Origin: Actinophytocola oryzae
Lineage (GTDB): Bacteria; Actinomycetota; Actinomycetes; Mycobacteriales; Pseudonocardiaceae
Direction: 5' to 3'
Assembly: GCF_004364325.1 (NCBI RefSeq)
Contig: NZ_SOCP01000009.1
Span: 124,001 to 188,000 of the forward strand
DNA length: 64,000 nt
The notes beneath the pieces were generated by a model. It ran no database searches and was not told the DNA's origin. It saw only the letters and a program-made list of their open reading frames with translations. Position numbers and translations under genes: made by a program. Positions within the stretch are counted from its first letter, which is position 1, and every line of letters begins with the position of its first letter. Positions 33,569-42,629 of this stretch are shown one piece after another.

Positions 33569-34516
33569 CTAGGTGAGCAGGTTCAGCAGGCCCCGCATGG
33601 GGAGCGAGTCCGGCGGCTCCAGGTTCGAGATCGTGGTGACCAGCTCCACGAGGCCGTTCTCCACCGCCGTGCACGTGCGGAGCATGCTCGTCAGGTGCGC
33701 CCGTCTCGTCGGGGCGTAGCGGATCATCCCGGCGTAGGAGAGCTGGTCGAACACGAGCTGGCGCAGGTGTTCGTCGCGCATGCACGGGATCTGCTCCAGC
33801 GCGTCGACCACCTGGAAGAACACCGGGGAGGTGCGGGGGAGCACCACGAGCGGGTCGCCGTCCTCGGTAGGCACCACCTGCGCGGGCCGGTCGTCGCCCG
33901 GCAGCCTGATCCAGCCGGTGCCGCTGGTCTCCTTGACGTTGACCTCGATCCTCCGGTAGGCCTCCGGCGCGCAGTCGGGGTGGTGGTAGACGACGTCCTG
34001 GTAGAACCAGTCGGACGTGATCACCGCGAGCGTGCTCGGGGAGTCGGCGTGCGCCTCCTTCAGCGGTTCGGCGGCCAGCAGGCGGTGCACGTGGATGATC
34101 GCGGGGCCCGTGACGCCACGGCGGTCGTAGGTCACCTCACCCGCGTGCAGGCCGACGCGGAACGCCAGCTGTTCCTTCGCCTCGTGGGTCTCGTTGTGGG
34201 CGTGCACGGTCTCGGTGAGTGCGTGGATGACCGAGCTGGCGACGACCTTCTTGGCCACCGACGGCGGGACGAGCACGAGCATGCCGTCGCCGACCGTCTC
34301 GTGGTAACAGTCCGACCAGCACACTCCCGCGCGTTCGAACGACGCCCGCACGCAGTCGTACATGCCTTCCCGAATGGCCACGAAGTTCGCTCTCGTGCGA
34401 TTCATCCCGCCGAATCCGCGCATGTCGACGGCGAAGATCGTCCGATGCACGTCGTTCATGAGTCTGTCGTCGGGCACGCCTGTCGGGGCGTTACCGGCGC
34501 CGGGATCGTGGCTCAT
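33569..34516 (-). CDS. Nucleotidyl-cyclase-like protein with possible effector-associated domain
   Basis: 315 aa. The first 200 residues resemble a class III cyclase catalytic domain: FAVDMRGFGG and VGDGMLVLVPPS supply the two metal-binding Asp positions, with FRVGLHAGEVTYDRRGVTG following. The tail (about 235-315: VVDALEQIPCMRDEHLRQL, LTSMLRTCTAVENGLVELV) resembles an effector-associated domain, a death-like adaptor found in bacterial conflict systems. ATG at 34516 has GGGAAG upstream; an earlier start at 34630 is possible. No partner bearing a matching domain was seen. Cyclase activity is unproven. Confidence 0.65.
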   Translation of the reverse strand: MSHDPGAGNAPTGVPDDRLMNDVHRTIFAVDMRGFGGMNRTRANFVAIREGMYDCVRASFERAGVCWSDCYHETVGDGMLVLVPPSVAKKVVASSVIHALTETVHAHNETHEAKEQLAFRVGLHAGEVTYDRRGVTGPAIIHVHRLLAAEPLKEAHADSPSTLAVITSDWFYQDVVYHHPDCAPEAYRRIEVNVKETSGTGWIRLPGDDRPAQVVPTEDGDPLVVLPRTSPVFFQVVDALEQIPCMRDEHLRQLVFDQLSYAGMIRYAPTRRAHLTSMLRTCTAVENGLVELVTTISNLEPPDSLPMRGLLNLLT

Positions 34517-34657
34517 CGTGTTCTTCCCGTGGTCGCGGAACCTGTTCGGGCGCGGTGATGGTACTGGTGACAGGACCTTCACCATCGCCCGCGTTCCCAC
34601 CACGGTCACTGTTAGTGGGAAATTTCGCACGAACGGGTTACGAATACCGGGGAATTG

Positions 34658-35947
34658 TCACGATTGTGGTGCGAATCCACCCCACGAGCCGAGCACCGGC
34701 TCCCGCAGCTCCAGCAGACCCAGCGCGTGCGCGGCGACCAGCGCGCCGGATCGGTTGCGGGCACCCAACTTCCGGTACAGCCGCGACTGCGTGTTCTCCA
34801 CGGTCTTCGCCGCGATGCCCAGCGCACGGGCGGTCTGGCGGACCGTGTGCCCGTCGGCGATGAGCCGCAGGATGTCCAGCTCGCGTGAGGTCAGCTCCGG
34901 CAGCCCGGGGTCGGGCGATGGCGCGCGTATCGCCTCCAGCACGCCGCGGACCGCCTCCGCCTCGATCGTCACGTAGCCGTGGACGGCGAGCGTGCACGCC
35001 GACACCAGGTCGGCGGGTACGCGGTCGGCGGTCATCACCGCGTGGACACCGCGCAGCAACGCGGTGAGGATCTCCGCGCGGGACGGCTGCCCGCTGTGGA
35101 CCAGCACCACCGGCACACCCTCCTCCGGCCAGTCCGACGGGGCCGGGTCGACCAGGACGACGAGCGCCCCGGCCAGCGTCACACCGCTGCTGACGGCGAG
35201 ACCGCCCGCCAGCAGCGCGGTGGTCGTGCGCTGCATCGCCGCGCCAGGGGTGCCGCGCACGACCACGGGCAGCATGTCGCCCGGCACGTCGTCCCGCACG
35301 TCTGCTCGCCACGGGTCCGAGGACAGCAGCCTGCCTGCCGGGCGGGCGACGATGCCCAGCGCCGTCGCCCGTGCCATCGCCTGCCCCTGGCTGCCGACCT
35401 CGAGCTTGCGGTAGATCCGCCGTTTCGTGTTGGCCACCGACGAGGTGCTCGCCTCGAGCAGCTGGGCGATCTGGTGGACCGTGTGCCCCGCGCCGACCAG
35501 CGTGATGATCTGCCGCTCCAGCTCGGTGAAGCCGTCGCCCGCCGCGGGCCGGACGGGGCCGTCGCGCTCGCCGTCGAGGTAGCGGCGCAGCACCACCAGC
35601 AGTGCGTCGAGGCCGTGCGAGCAGGGGAGCAGCGTGTCGACGCCGACCCGGCACAGCTCCCCGAGGTCGGCGCAGGACAGGCTTTCGTACACCACGACGA
35701 CGGTGGTGAGCGCCGCGCAGTCACGCAGCTCGTCGGTGCCGCTGTGGCCGGACCCGACGTCCACGAGCGCGACGTCGGGTTGTCGCAGCCTGCACAGCGA
35801 CACCAGGTCGTCGAGCCTGCCGACGTGCCCGACGACCGCGTACTCCGGCTGTGCACGCAGCCACGCGGTCAGTGCGTCGCGGAACATCCGGCGTTCCGAC
35901 CGGATGACCACGCGGAGGTTGTTCTGCTGTCCTGGCGCCGTTGCCAC
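34658..35947 (-). CDS. Tandem-duplicated REC-HTH LuxR-family regulator
   Basis: 429 aa built as two receiver-like + HTH units. The first receiver-like part (LRVVIRSERRMFRDALTAWL, VALVDVGSG) precedes a GerE-type HTH (GFTELERQIITLVGAG, VANTKRRIYRKLEVG, about 140-200). The second (ALVVLVDPAPSD, EGVPVVLVHSG) precedes another HTH (LPELTSRELDILRLIADG, VENTQSRLYRKLGA, about 345-405). The receivers look degenerate; no orthodox phosphorylation pocket is evident, so it may be kinase-independent. A CelR box lies 17 bases upstream, so this regulator may itself be under cellulose control. Confidence 0.85.
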   Translation of the reverse strand: MATAPGQQNNLRVVIRSERRMFRDALTAWLRAQPEYAVVGHVGRLDDLVSLCRLRQPDVALVDVGSGHSGTDELRDCAALTTVVVVYESLSCADLGELCRVGVDTLLPCSHGLDALLVVLRRYLDGERDGPVRPAAGDGFTELERQIITLVGAGHTVHQIAQLLEASTSSVANTKRRIYRKLEVGSQGQAMARATALGIVARPAGRLLSSDPWRADVRDDVPGDMLPVVVRGTPGAAMQRTTTALLAGGLAVSSGVTLAGALVVLVDPAPSDWPEEGVPVVLVHSGQPSRAEILTALLRGVHAVMTADRVPADLVSACTLAVHGYVTIEAEAVRGVLEAIRAPSPDPGLPELTSRELDILRLIADGHTVRQTARALGIAAKTVENTQSRLYRKLGARNRSGALVAAHALGLLELREPVLGSWGGFAPQS

Positions 35948-35963
35948 GAGGACCTCCGCCTTC

Positions 35964-35977
35964 TGGGAGCGCTCCCA
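35964..35977. promoter_or_regulatory. CelR/CebR box upstream of the LuxR gene
   Basis: Perfect TGGGAGCGCTCCCA ending 17 bases before the LuxR start codon at 35947, in the 124-base gap after the sugar permease gene. It is over 31 kb from the cellulase boxes. Confidence 0.88.
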
Positions 35978-36071
35978 AGACCGTATCGGCCCGGCGGGGG
36001 TCCGTGTTACACGATGTGGCCCTGTTGTCCCGGACTGTCCGGATCGACCCGCGGTGGGTCGATCAGCGACG

Positions 36072-36902
36072 CTATTTCAGACCGGTGGTCGCGATTCCGC
36101 GCATGAGGTACTTCTGGCCGAACAGGAAGATCACGAAGATGGGGATCAGGGAGACGACGGAGTCGGCGAACAACGCCCCCCACGAGCTGTCGGCGGTCGA
36201 GTCGACGAAGGTGCGCAGCGCGACCGGCACGGTGTACATGTCCGGGTCGGTGAGGAAGATCAGCTGGCTGAAGAAGTCGTTCCAGGTCCAGATGAACGTG
36301 AAGATGGCCGTGGTGGCCAGCGCGGGCATCGACAGTGGCAGCATGATCCGGAAGAAGATCCGGCCGTGCCCGGCGCCGTCGATGTTGGCCGCCTCGGTCA
36401 GCTCCCTGGGGATGCCGCGGAAGAACTGCACCATCAGGAAGATGAAGAACGCGTCGGTGGCCAGCATCTTCGGCACGACCAGCGGCAGGTAGGTGTTGAT
36501 CCAGTCCAGCTGCGCGAACAGCACGTACTGGGGCACGATCACCACGTGGATCGGCAGCATGATCGACATCAGCATGATCGCGAACCAGATCCGCCTGCCG
36601 CGGAAGTTCAGGCGTGCGAACGCGTAGGCGGCGAACGAGCACGACACGAGGTTGCCGAGCACCGCGCCGCCCACCACCGCGAACGAGTTCAGCAGGTAGT
36701 GCGTGAACGGGTGCGCGAGTGCGTTCCAGCCGATCGTGTAGTTCGACAGGTCCAGCTCGCCGGGGATCAGCGACGGGTCGCGGAAGATCAACGCGTTCGG
36801 CTTCACCGAGCTCGCGATCATCCAGAGCAGCGGGTACAGCATCAGGAACCCGGTGAGCACCAGGACCACGTGTTTCGCCAGGCGGCGCAGGGGTTCAGTC
36901 AT
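36072..36902 (-). CDS. Sugar ABC transporter permease, MalG/CebG type
   Basis: 276 aa inner-membrane permease with about six helices; the EAA loop that contacts the ATPase is EAANIDGAGHGRIFFRIMLP (about 170-190). Partner of the MalF-type permease, overlapping it by 8 bases. Carbohydrate-uptake-1 family. No ATPase gene is in the operon; actinomycetes commonly share one MsiK-type ATPase among such importers. Confidence 0.92.
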   Translation of the reverse strand: MTEPLRRLAKHVVLVLTGFLMLYPLLWMIASSVKPNALIFRDPSLIPGELDLSNYTIGWNALAHPFTHYLLNSFAVVGGAVLGNLVSCSFAAYAFARLNFRGRRIWFAIMLMSIMLPIHVVIVPQYVLFAQLDWINTYLPLVVPKMLATDAFFIFLMVQFFRGIPRELTEAANIDGAGHGRIFFRIMLPLSMPALATTAIFTFIWTWNDFFSQLIFLTDPDMYTVPVALRTFVDSTADSSWGALFADSVVSLIPIFVIFLFGQKYLMRGIATTGLK

Positions 36903-37842
36903 CGTAGAAGACCCAGAACCTCGACAGCAGGAAGTTGACCGCCGTCAGTGCGCCGACGATCAGGAGCAGCAGCCACGCCATGGCCGAGGCGTAACCCATG
37001 TTCAGGTTCGCGAAGCCCTCCTTGTACAGGTAGAGCGTGTAGAACAGCGTCGAGTCGACCGGGCCGCCGGTGCCCCCGCTGACGACGAACGCCTGCGTGA
37101 ACGACTGGAACGCGTAGATGACCTGGAGCACCAGGTTGAAGAAGATGATCGGCGTGAGCAGCGGGAGCGTGATGCTGCGGAACTGGCGCAGCCTCCCCGC
37201 GCCGTCGATCGACGCCGCCTCGTAGTAGGTGACGGGGATCTGCCGCAGCCCCGCCAGGAAGATGATCATCGGCGACCCGAAGGTCCACACGTTGAGCACG
37301 ATCAGCGTGCCGAGCGCGAAGCGCGGGTCGGCGATCCAGCCCGCGCCCTGGATGTCGAACCAGGACAGGACCTGGTTGATCAGGCCGTCGTTGCCGAAGA
37401 TCCGCCGCCACAGGATGGCGACCGCGACGCTCCCGCCGAGCAGCGACGGCAGGTAGAAGACCGACCGGTAGACCGCGAGCCCACGCAGCCCCCGGTCGAG
37501 GAACAGCGCCAGCCCGAGCGCGAACGCGAGCTGGACGGGCACCGACACGAAGACGTAGACGAACGTGACCCGCAACGCCGTGTGCAGGCGCTGGTCGGTG
37601 AACATCTCGACGTAGTTGTCGACACCGATCCACGTCGGTGGCTCGAGCAGGCTGAAGTCGGTGAACGACAGGTAGAGCGAGGCCACCATAGGGCCGACGG
37701 TGATGAGGAACAACCCGGCGAACCACGGCGCCAGGAACAGCATGGCGGCCCTGTTGTCACCCGCCTCGGCGGGCTTGGGCTTGGTCCGGACCTTCGGTGG
37801 CTCCTTCGGCCTCGCCTTGGCCAGCTCCTGGATGGCGATCAC
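36895..37842 (-). CDS. Sugar ABC transporter permease, MalF/CebF type
   Basis: 315 aa permease; EAA motif EAASIDGAGRLRQFRSITLP (about 222-241). N-terminal about 30 residues are charged and cytoplasmic. GTG at 37842 is chosen: GGGAGA lies 7 bases upstream and it overlaps the stop of the oxidoreductase gene (GTGA); the much longer open frame upstream is the antisense of that gene. Confidence 0.9.
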   Translation of the reverse strand: MIAIQELAKARPKEPPKVRTKPKPAEAGDNRAAMLFLAPWFAGLFLITVGPMVASLYLSFTDFSLLEPPTWIGVDNYVEMFTDQRLHTALRVTFVYVFVSVPVQLAFALGLALFLDRGLRGLAVYRSVFYLPSLLGGSVAVAILWRRIFGNDGLINQVLSWFDIQGAGWIADPRFALGTLIVLNVWTFGSPMIIFLAGLRQIPVTYYEAASIDGAGRLRQFRSITLPLLTPIIFFNLVLQVIYAFQSFTQAFVVSGGTGGPVDSTLFYTLYLYKEGFANLNMGYASAMAWLLLLIVGALTAVNFLLSRFWVFYDD

Positions 37843-39212
37843 GACGTCTCCCACGCGGGCTGCGCGGCGGTGCCGGTCAGTCCGGGCAGGCCCAGCTCCT
37901 CGATCTGGACCGGGCGGCCGGTCGTCATCGACGTGTTGACCGCGAGCCCGACGGCCACCGAGGCGAGGCCGTCGCGGTAGCCGGCCTGCCTGCCGAGGCG
38001 GTCGGCCGCGGTCACGCCGCGGAACACGTCCGAGAGGAGCAGTGCGTCGCCACCGCCGTGGCCGCCCTCGTTCTCCGCGATGCGGACCTTCCGAGCCGTC
38101 TCCCAGTGGCGTTGCACGAGCAGGCGGGTGCCGCCCCGCCTGCCGTCCTCGCCGCTGTCGACGACCGAGCTGGCGTCGAGGATGATGCGGCCGTCCGGGC
38201 CGGGCAGGACCGCCGCCCGCTCCACGACCTCCAGCTCCGCGCGGCCCTCGGTGCCGTTGACGGTGACCCGGTAGCCCTCCCACGGGCTGTGGGCGTTGAG
38301 CGAGTACGTCAGCACCGCGCCCCTGCCGTAGCCGACCATCACCGACAGGTTGTCCTCGATCGTGATGCCCGGCGAGAACACGTCGCGGTCCCGCAGGTAG
38401 CCGTCGTGCTTCTCCGCCTCCCAGTACAGCGACCGCAGCACCGGGTCCACCCGCAGGTCGAGTGCGAACGGGTCGATGCTGGGCGGGTCGACCGTGCCGC
38501 GCGACGGCCGGTCGCCGAGGCCGCGGGCACGGGCGTTCGCGTCGCCGTAGAACCGCAGCCCGCCCTTCGCGAACACCCACTCGGGCACGTCCGCGAGCCA
38601 CCAGTTCATGAGGTCGAAGTGGTGTGACGCCTTGTGCACCGCCAGCCCCGCCGACCGCTTCTTGTCCCGGTGCCAGCGGCGGAAGTAGTCCGCGCCGTGC
38701 ATGGTGTCCAGCACCCACTCGAAGTGCACGGACGTGACCTCGCCGATCTCGCCCGCCGCCAGCACCTCCTTCAGCGCGGCGTTGCGGGGCGAGTAGCGGT
38801 AGTTGAACGTCAGCACGAGCGACCGGCCGGAGTCCTCGATCGCCGACACGATCGTGCGGCAGCCGTCGAGCGAGGTGGTCAGCGGCTTCTCCAGCACCAC
38901 GTCCGCGCCCGCCCGCAGCGCGCGGCTCGCCATCTCCGCGTGTGTCCAGTCAGGACTCGTCACCACGACCGCGTCGAGCCGCTGCTCGGCGATCATCCGT
39001 TCGAGGTCGTCCGGCGCGTACCGGACCGGCGGCGGACCCGGGCGGCGCTCCGTGACCAGCCGGTCCGCGTGGTCCATCCGCGCCGGGTTGGGCTCGCACC
39101 ACGCGACCAGCTCGGCCACGTCGGTGAAGTCCCCCGCGAGGGCCCTGACGAACATCTGCGCGCGGGCACCCGTGCCCACCACCCCGTACCGACGAACCGA
39201 ACTGTCAGTCAT
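37839..39212 (-). CDS. Gfo/Idh/MocA-family NAD(P)-dependent oxidoreductase
   Basis: 457 aa. Rossmann start RYGVVGTGARAQMFVRAL, then EKPLTTSLDG with the catalytic EKP Lys (about 112-121), and a C-terminal alpha/beta domain with HFDLMNWW. Acts on sugars or inositol-like polyols, probably the imported compound or its hydrolysis product. Longer than the usual 340-400 because of an insert around 235-290. Third gene of the sugar operon. Confidence 0.9.
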   Translation of the reverse strand: MTDSSVRRYGVVGTGARAQMFVRALAGDFTDVAELVAWCEPNPARMDHADRLVTERRPGPPPVRYAPDDLERMIAEQRLDAVVVTSPDWTHAEMASRALRAGADVVLEKPLTTSLDGCRTIVSAIEDSGRSLVLTFNYRYSPRNAALKEVLAAGEIGEVTSVHFEWVLDTMHGADYFRRWHRDKKRSAGLAVHKASHHFDLMNWWLADVPEWVFAKGGLRFYGDANARARGLGDRPSRGTVDPPSIDPFALDLRVDPVLRSLYWEAEKHDGYLRDRDVFSPGITIEDNLSVMVGYGRGAVLTYSLNAHSPWEGYRVTVNGTEGRAELEVVERAAVLPGPDGRIILDASSVVDSGEDGRRGGTRLLVQRHWETARKVRIAENEGGHGGGDALLLSDVFRGVTAADRLGRQAGYRDGLASVAVGLAVNTSMTTGRPVQIEELGLPGLTGTAAQPAWETS

Positions 39213-39224
39213 TCCCTCTCCGAT

Positions 39225-41246
39225 TCATGGTGAGCGGACAAAACCCTCGTGCCGCACCGACCAGCCCTCCCGGGGGAAGCCGGGCAGCGGTGGGCCGCCG
39301 TCCCAGCCCGCGACCATCAGCGCCAGCGCGGCGAGCAGGCCGCCGTTGCCCGGCAGGTACAGCGGCAGCGTGGCGGTCTGGAAGTTGTGCCCGTTGTGGA
39401 GGTAGGTGTTCTTGTCGGTGTCCCGCAACAGGATGTCCACGGCGGTGGCCGGTTCACCGAGGCGGGTGGCCGTCATGGCCATGGCCGGGTAGTCCCAGCC
39501 CCAGGTGCCCGGCCAGTCCCAGTCGGCGAGCACGTCGTGCAGCGTCGCCCGCGCCACCTCCGGGTCGACGAGGTCGGTCACGGGCACGGGGCCCAGCGCG
39601 TACACCATCGAGGGGTGGTCGGTCCGCACGGTGAACGGCGCCACCGCGACGGCGGCATAGGTGCCGTCGCGGATCAGTGGCCTCACGAGGCCCCGCCGCA
39701 CCTCGTCCCATCCCGGATCGGGTGGTTTCCCGGCCCGCGCACGCCATTCCCGTGCCACGTCCAGCGCCCACGCCCAGTACGCCAGCTCGAAGGGCGGGTT
39801 CCGCACCCGGTCCCGGAGGTCGGCGTAGGACTCCTGTGCCGGCACCAGCGGCGGCCCGAGCGCGTAGCCGTCGCTCGTGGGTTCGGCCACGGCGGCCATG
39901 AAGTGTGCCGTCTCCTCGACCAGCTCGAGGTGGTCCTCGCGGTCGCCCGCGCGGCGCAGCAGCTCGGCGAGGTGGATCGGATGCGGTTGCTGCCACAGCA
40001 GGAACGGCCCGATGTGGCTGGGGCTCTCCCGCCCGTCGGGCCCGACCTGCTTGGGCCACCGCGCACCCGCGTACCCCTGGGTCGCGGCCGTGGCCCGCGC
40101 CTTCGGTAGAATCCTGTGGTAGAAGGACATGCTCCGCGCCAGCAGCTCCGGACGGCCCCACAGAGCGAAGTGTGCCGCGTGCCACCAGTGCATCTCCAGG
40201 TGGAAACGGCCGCGCCAGCTGTTGGTCGTGAGCCCGGTCTCCTGTGGTGGCAACGAACCCGCGCACTGGATCGCGGTCAGGTACTGCGACAGCACCGCCC
40301 GCCGTTCCAGCTCCCCGGCACGAGGGTCGGTGCTCCCGGCCAGGTCCAGTGCCGCACCACCGGCCCAGAACCGCGGCCAGTGCTCCCTGCTCGCGGTCAC
40401 CACTGTCCCGACGTCCACCTCGGACGGCTCGCCCGTCGCGAAGGACACTGCCACCGAGCCCGCCACCACCAGCTCGTGCGGGCCGGTCCGCCGGACCGGG
40501 TCACCCCGTACCCGCAACCGGTACACCGGCTCGGCGTTCCCGTCGAACCGCCGCCGCACCAGCACGCCGCCCGGCGCGGGTTCGACGTCGGTCTCGTGTT
40601 CGTCCGGCCGCGACCAGTCCGCCGCGTCGTGCCACACCGTCGAGCCACAGGGAAAAGCCAGCCGAATCCCGAACACGCCGGGTGGCGCGTCGAGCCGCAC
40701 CGCGACCGCGTCCACCGACGGGTGGCACGCGGTGGTCACCCGCAGCCGCTGTCCCCGCAGCGTCAGCTCGCTCGTGACGACCCCGGTCCACAGGTCGAGC
40801 ACCTGCCGGCTCGCGCCCAGCTCGTCCGGGGTGGGCGTGCGGAGATCTGCCAGCCACACCAGGCCGATCCGCGCCAGGTCGAGGCGGTGCGGGTTGGCCC
40901 GTAACCACCGGGTCGCCTCGTCCATGGCGGAGTCGTCGGCGCCGGTCATCGACGGCGAGTCCACGTACGGCACGTCACCGCGCGAGGTCCGGTACGGCCG
41001 CGTCGTCAGCTCCGCGCCGGGCGGCGCGGGAGTGCTGTGCCAGCCCCACTGCGACTGCGTGGCCAGCAGCGTCCCGTCGCCGACGGGGTAGAGCGAGGGG
41101 AAGGTCTGGAGTCCGGTCACGTCGACGGTCATGCACAGCTCGCCGTTGCCGACAGACAACGCCGAGCCCGCGTCGATGCCGGTCACCTCGACGGCGTGCC
41201 GCGTCACCACGGCACGCCGGTCCACACCGCCCTCAGGAGACCGCAT
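39225..41246 (-). CDS. Six-hairpin glycosidase-like protein
   Basis: 673 aa without signal peptide, so cytoplasmic. An N-terminal beta-rich part (about 1-290) precedes an (alpha/alpha)6 barrel; SWRGRFHLEMHWWHAAHFAL is like the catalytic-acid block of GH65/GH95-type clan members. I cannot assign an exact GH family. Together with the importer it likely processes an imported glycoside. Its start overlaps the end of the binding-protein gene by 14 bases; a GTG slightly downstream is an alternative start. Confidence 0.7.
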   Translation of the reverse strand: MRSPEGGVDRRAVVTRHAVEVTGIDAGSALSVGNGELCMTVDVTGLQTFPSLYPVGDGTLLATQSQWGWHSTPAPPGAELTTRPYRTSRGDVPYVDSPSMTGADDSAMDEATRWLRANPHRLDLARIGLVWLADLRTPTPDELGASRQVLDLWTGVVTSELTLRGQRLRVTTACHPSVDAVAVRLDAPPGVFGIRLAFPCGSTVWHDAADWSRPDEHETDVEPAPGGVLVRRRFDGNAEPVYRLRVRGDPVRRTGPHELVVAGSVAVSFATGEPSEVDVGTVVTASREHWPRFWAGGAALDLAGSTDPRAGELERRAVLSQYLTAIQCAGSLPPQETGLTTNSWRGRFHLEMHWWHAAHFALWGRPELLARSMSFYHRILPKARATAATQGYAGARWPKQVGPDGRESPSHIGPFLLWQQPHPIHLAELLRRAGDREDHLELVEETAHFMAAVAEPTSDGYALGPPLVPAQESYADLRDRVRNPPFELAYWAWALDVAREWRARAGKPPDPGWDEVRRGLVRPLIRDGTYAAVAVAPFTVRTDHPSMVYALGPVPVTDLVDPEVARATLHDVLADWDWPGTWGWDYPAMAMTATRLGEPATAVDILLRDTDKNTYLHNGHNFQTATLPLYLPGNGGLLAALALMVAGWDGGPPLPGFPREGWSVRHEGFVRSP

Positions 41247-42510
41247 TGGTGAGCTCGGTGACGAACTGGTCGGCGCCGTCGTCGGGTGACTTCTGTCCGA
41301 AGAGGACGGACTGGTTGACGCGCGTGAGGATGTCGACCGACTCCGTGGAGCCGGTCGGGCCGATCACGAACTGGCCGTCGACGAGCTTGCTCATCCGGTT
41401 CACGAAGTCGAACTCCACCTTGGCGTTCGCGTCGAGGTTGGCCTGGAGGTGCTCGCGGATCGTCGGGTTGGCCGGGATGCCGCGGTCGGACTTGACGAGG
41501 TCGGCCGCGTGCTCGTCGGACACCAGGTAGTCGATCAGCTTGGCCGCCGCCTCGGGGTGCTCGCTGCGCTTGCTGATCGTGTAGAGCTGCGAGGCCTGCA
41601 ACCACATGCCGGTGCCCTTGTCCGTGGTCTCACCCGGTGCGCGCAACATGACCAGCTCCGCGCCGGACGCCTCCCGGTAGGCGGTGAGGAGGTTCGACCA
41701 GCCGAACATCATCGCCGCCTTGCCCTGGGCCATCAGCGTCTGCTCCGGTGCGGACAGCGTGTCCTGCTCGGCACTCACCTGCGCGGGGGGAGTCGCGCCG
41801 TCCTTCATGAGCTTGGTGGTCATCGTGAACCAGTTCCTGACCGTCTTCCTGTCGATCGCGAGACCGCCCTTGCCGCTGTACAGGCCCTCGCCGGTCTTCT
41901 GGTTCGCGAACAGGTCGAGGGTCTCCGGCGCGGTCGGGTCGTCCGAGCCGTACACGCCCTCGGGGGCCTTCTTCGACAGGTCCGTCGCGAGGCGGGCGTA
42001 GTCGTCCCAGCTCCACTTGTTGTCGTTGGGCAGCTTCACGCCCGCCTGCCGGAAGATGTCCGGGTTCACGATCACGCCGTAGGTGTTGACGCCGGTCGGC
42101 ACGCCGTATTGCCTGCCGTCGAAGTTCCCGTTCGACAGGGCGGGCTCGTCGAGCTTCGACAGGTCCAGGTCGCCGGACACCTTCGTCATGTCGAGCAGCA
42201 CGCCCCGGTCGGCGTACTCGCGCGGGTACGCGCCACCCATGGTGATCACGTCCGGCTCGTCGCCCGCCGCGACGGAGGTGGACAGGCGGTCGAAGTAGGA
42301 GTTGAAGTCGACCGACTCGGTCTTGACCGTGATGTTGGGGTGCGCCTTCTCGAAGGCGTCGACGGCCTGGTTGGTGATCTTCGCCCGGTCCTCGTTGCCC
42401 CACCAGGAGAACCGGATGGTCACCGGGCCGCCGTCGTCCGCGTTGTCGCTTCCGCAGGCCGTGCTCAGCCCGAGCAGCAGGATGGCCGCGAGGCCGACAG
42501 TGATGCGCAT
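41233..42510 (-). CDS. Sugar ABC transporter substrate-binding lipoprotein
   Basis: 425 aa extracellular binding protein of family 1. Lipoprotein leader MRITVGLAAILLLGLSTAC ends in a lipobox with the acylated Cys; the mature part starts GSDNADDGGPVTIRFSWWGNEDRAKI. ATG at 42510 has GGGAG at a proper distance; the farther in-frame start at 42570 would add a non-leader tail and touch the operator. First gene of the importer operon, behind the LacI operator at 42571-42584. Ligand unknown. Confidence 0.92.
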   Translation of the reverse strand: MRITVGLAAILLLGLSTACGSDNADDGGPVTIRFSWWGNEDRAKITNQAVDAFEKAHPNITVKTESVDFNSYFDRLSTSVAAGDEPDVITMGGAYPREYADRGVLLDMTKVSGDLDLSKLDEPALSNGNFDGRQYGVPTGVNTYGVIVNPDIFRQAGVKLPNDNKWSWDDYARLATDLSKKAPEGVYGSDDPTAPETLDLFANQKTGEGLYSGKGGLAIDRKTVRNWFTMTTKLMKDGATPPAQVSAEQDTLSAPEQTLMAQGKAAMMFGWSNLLTAYREASGAELVMLRAPGETTDKGTGMWLQASQLYTISKRSEHPEAAAKLIDYLVSDEHAADLVKSDRGIPANPTIREHLQANLDANAKVEFDFVNRMSKLVDGQFVIGPTGSTESVDILTRVNQSVLFGQKSPDDGADQFVTELTNAVS

Positions 42511-42570
42511 GAGCTTGCTACTCCCTCTCGCCACGTCGTCGAGGTCCGTCGAGAGCGGTGCGACCCGCAT

Positions 42571-42584
42571 TTACACCGGTGTAA
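42571..42584. promoter_or_regulatory. LacI-type operator of the sugar operon
   Basis: TTACACCGGTGTAA, a perfect 14-bp palindrome with central CCGG, 61 bases upstream of the binding-protein start and immediately beyond the end of the LacI gene. Different from the CelR consensus, so a separate regulon. Confidence 0.8.
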
Positions 42585-42629
42585 TTGGAGCATGACCACC
42601 GGTCGCGGTCAATGACCCTAGCGCTACTC

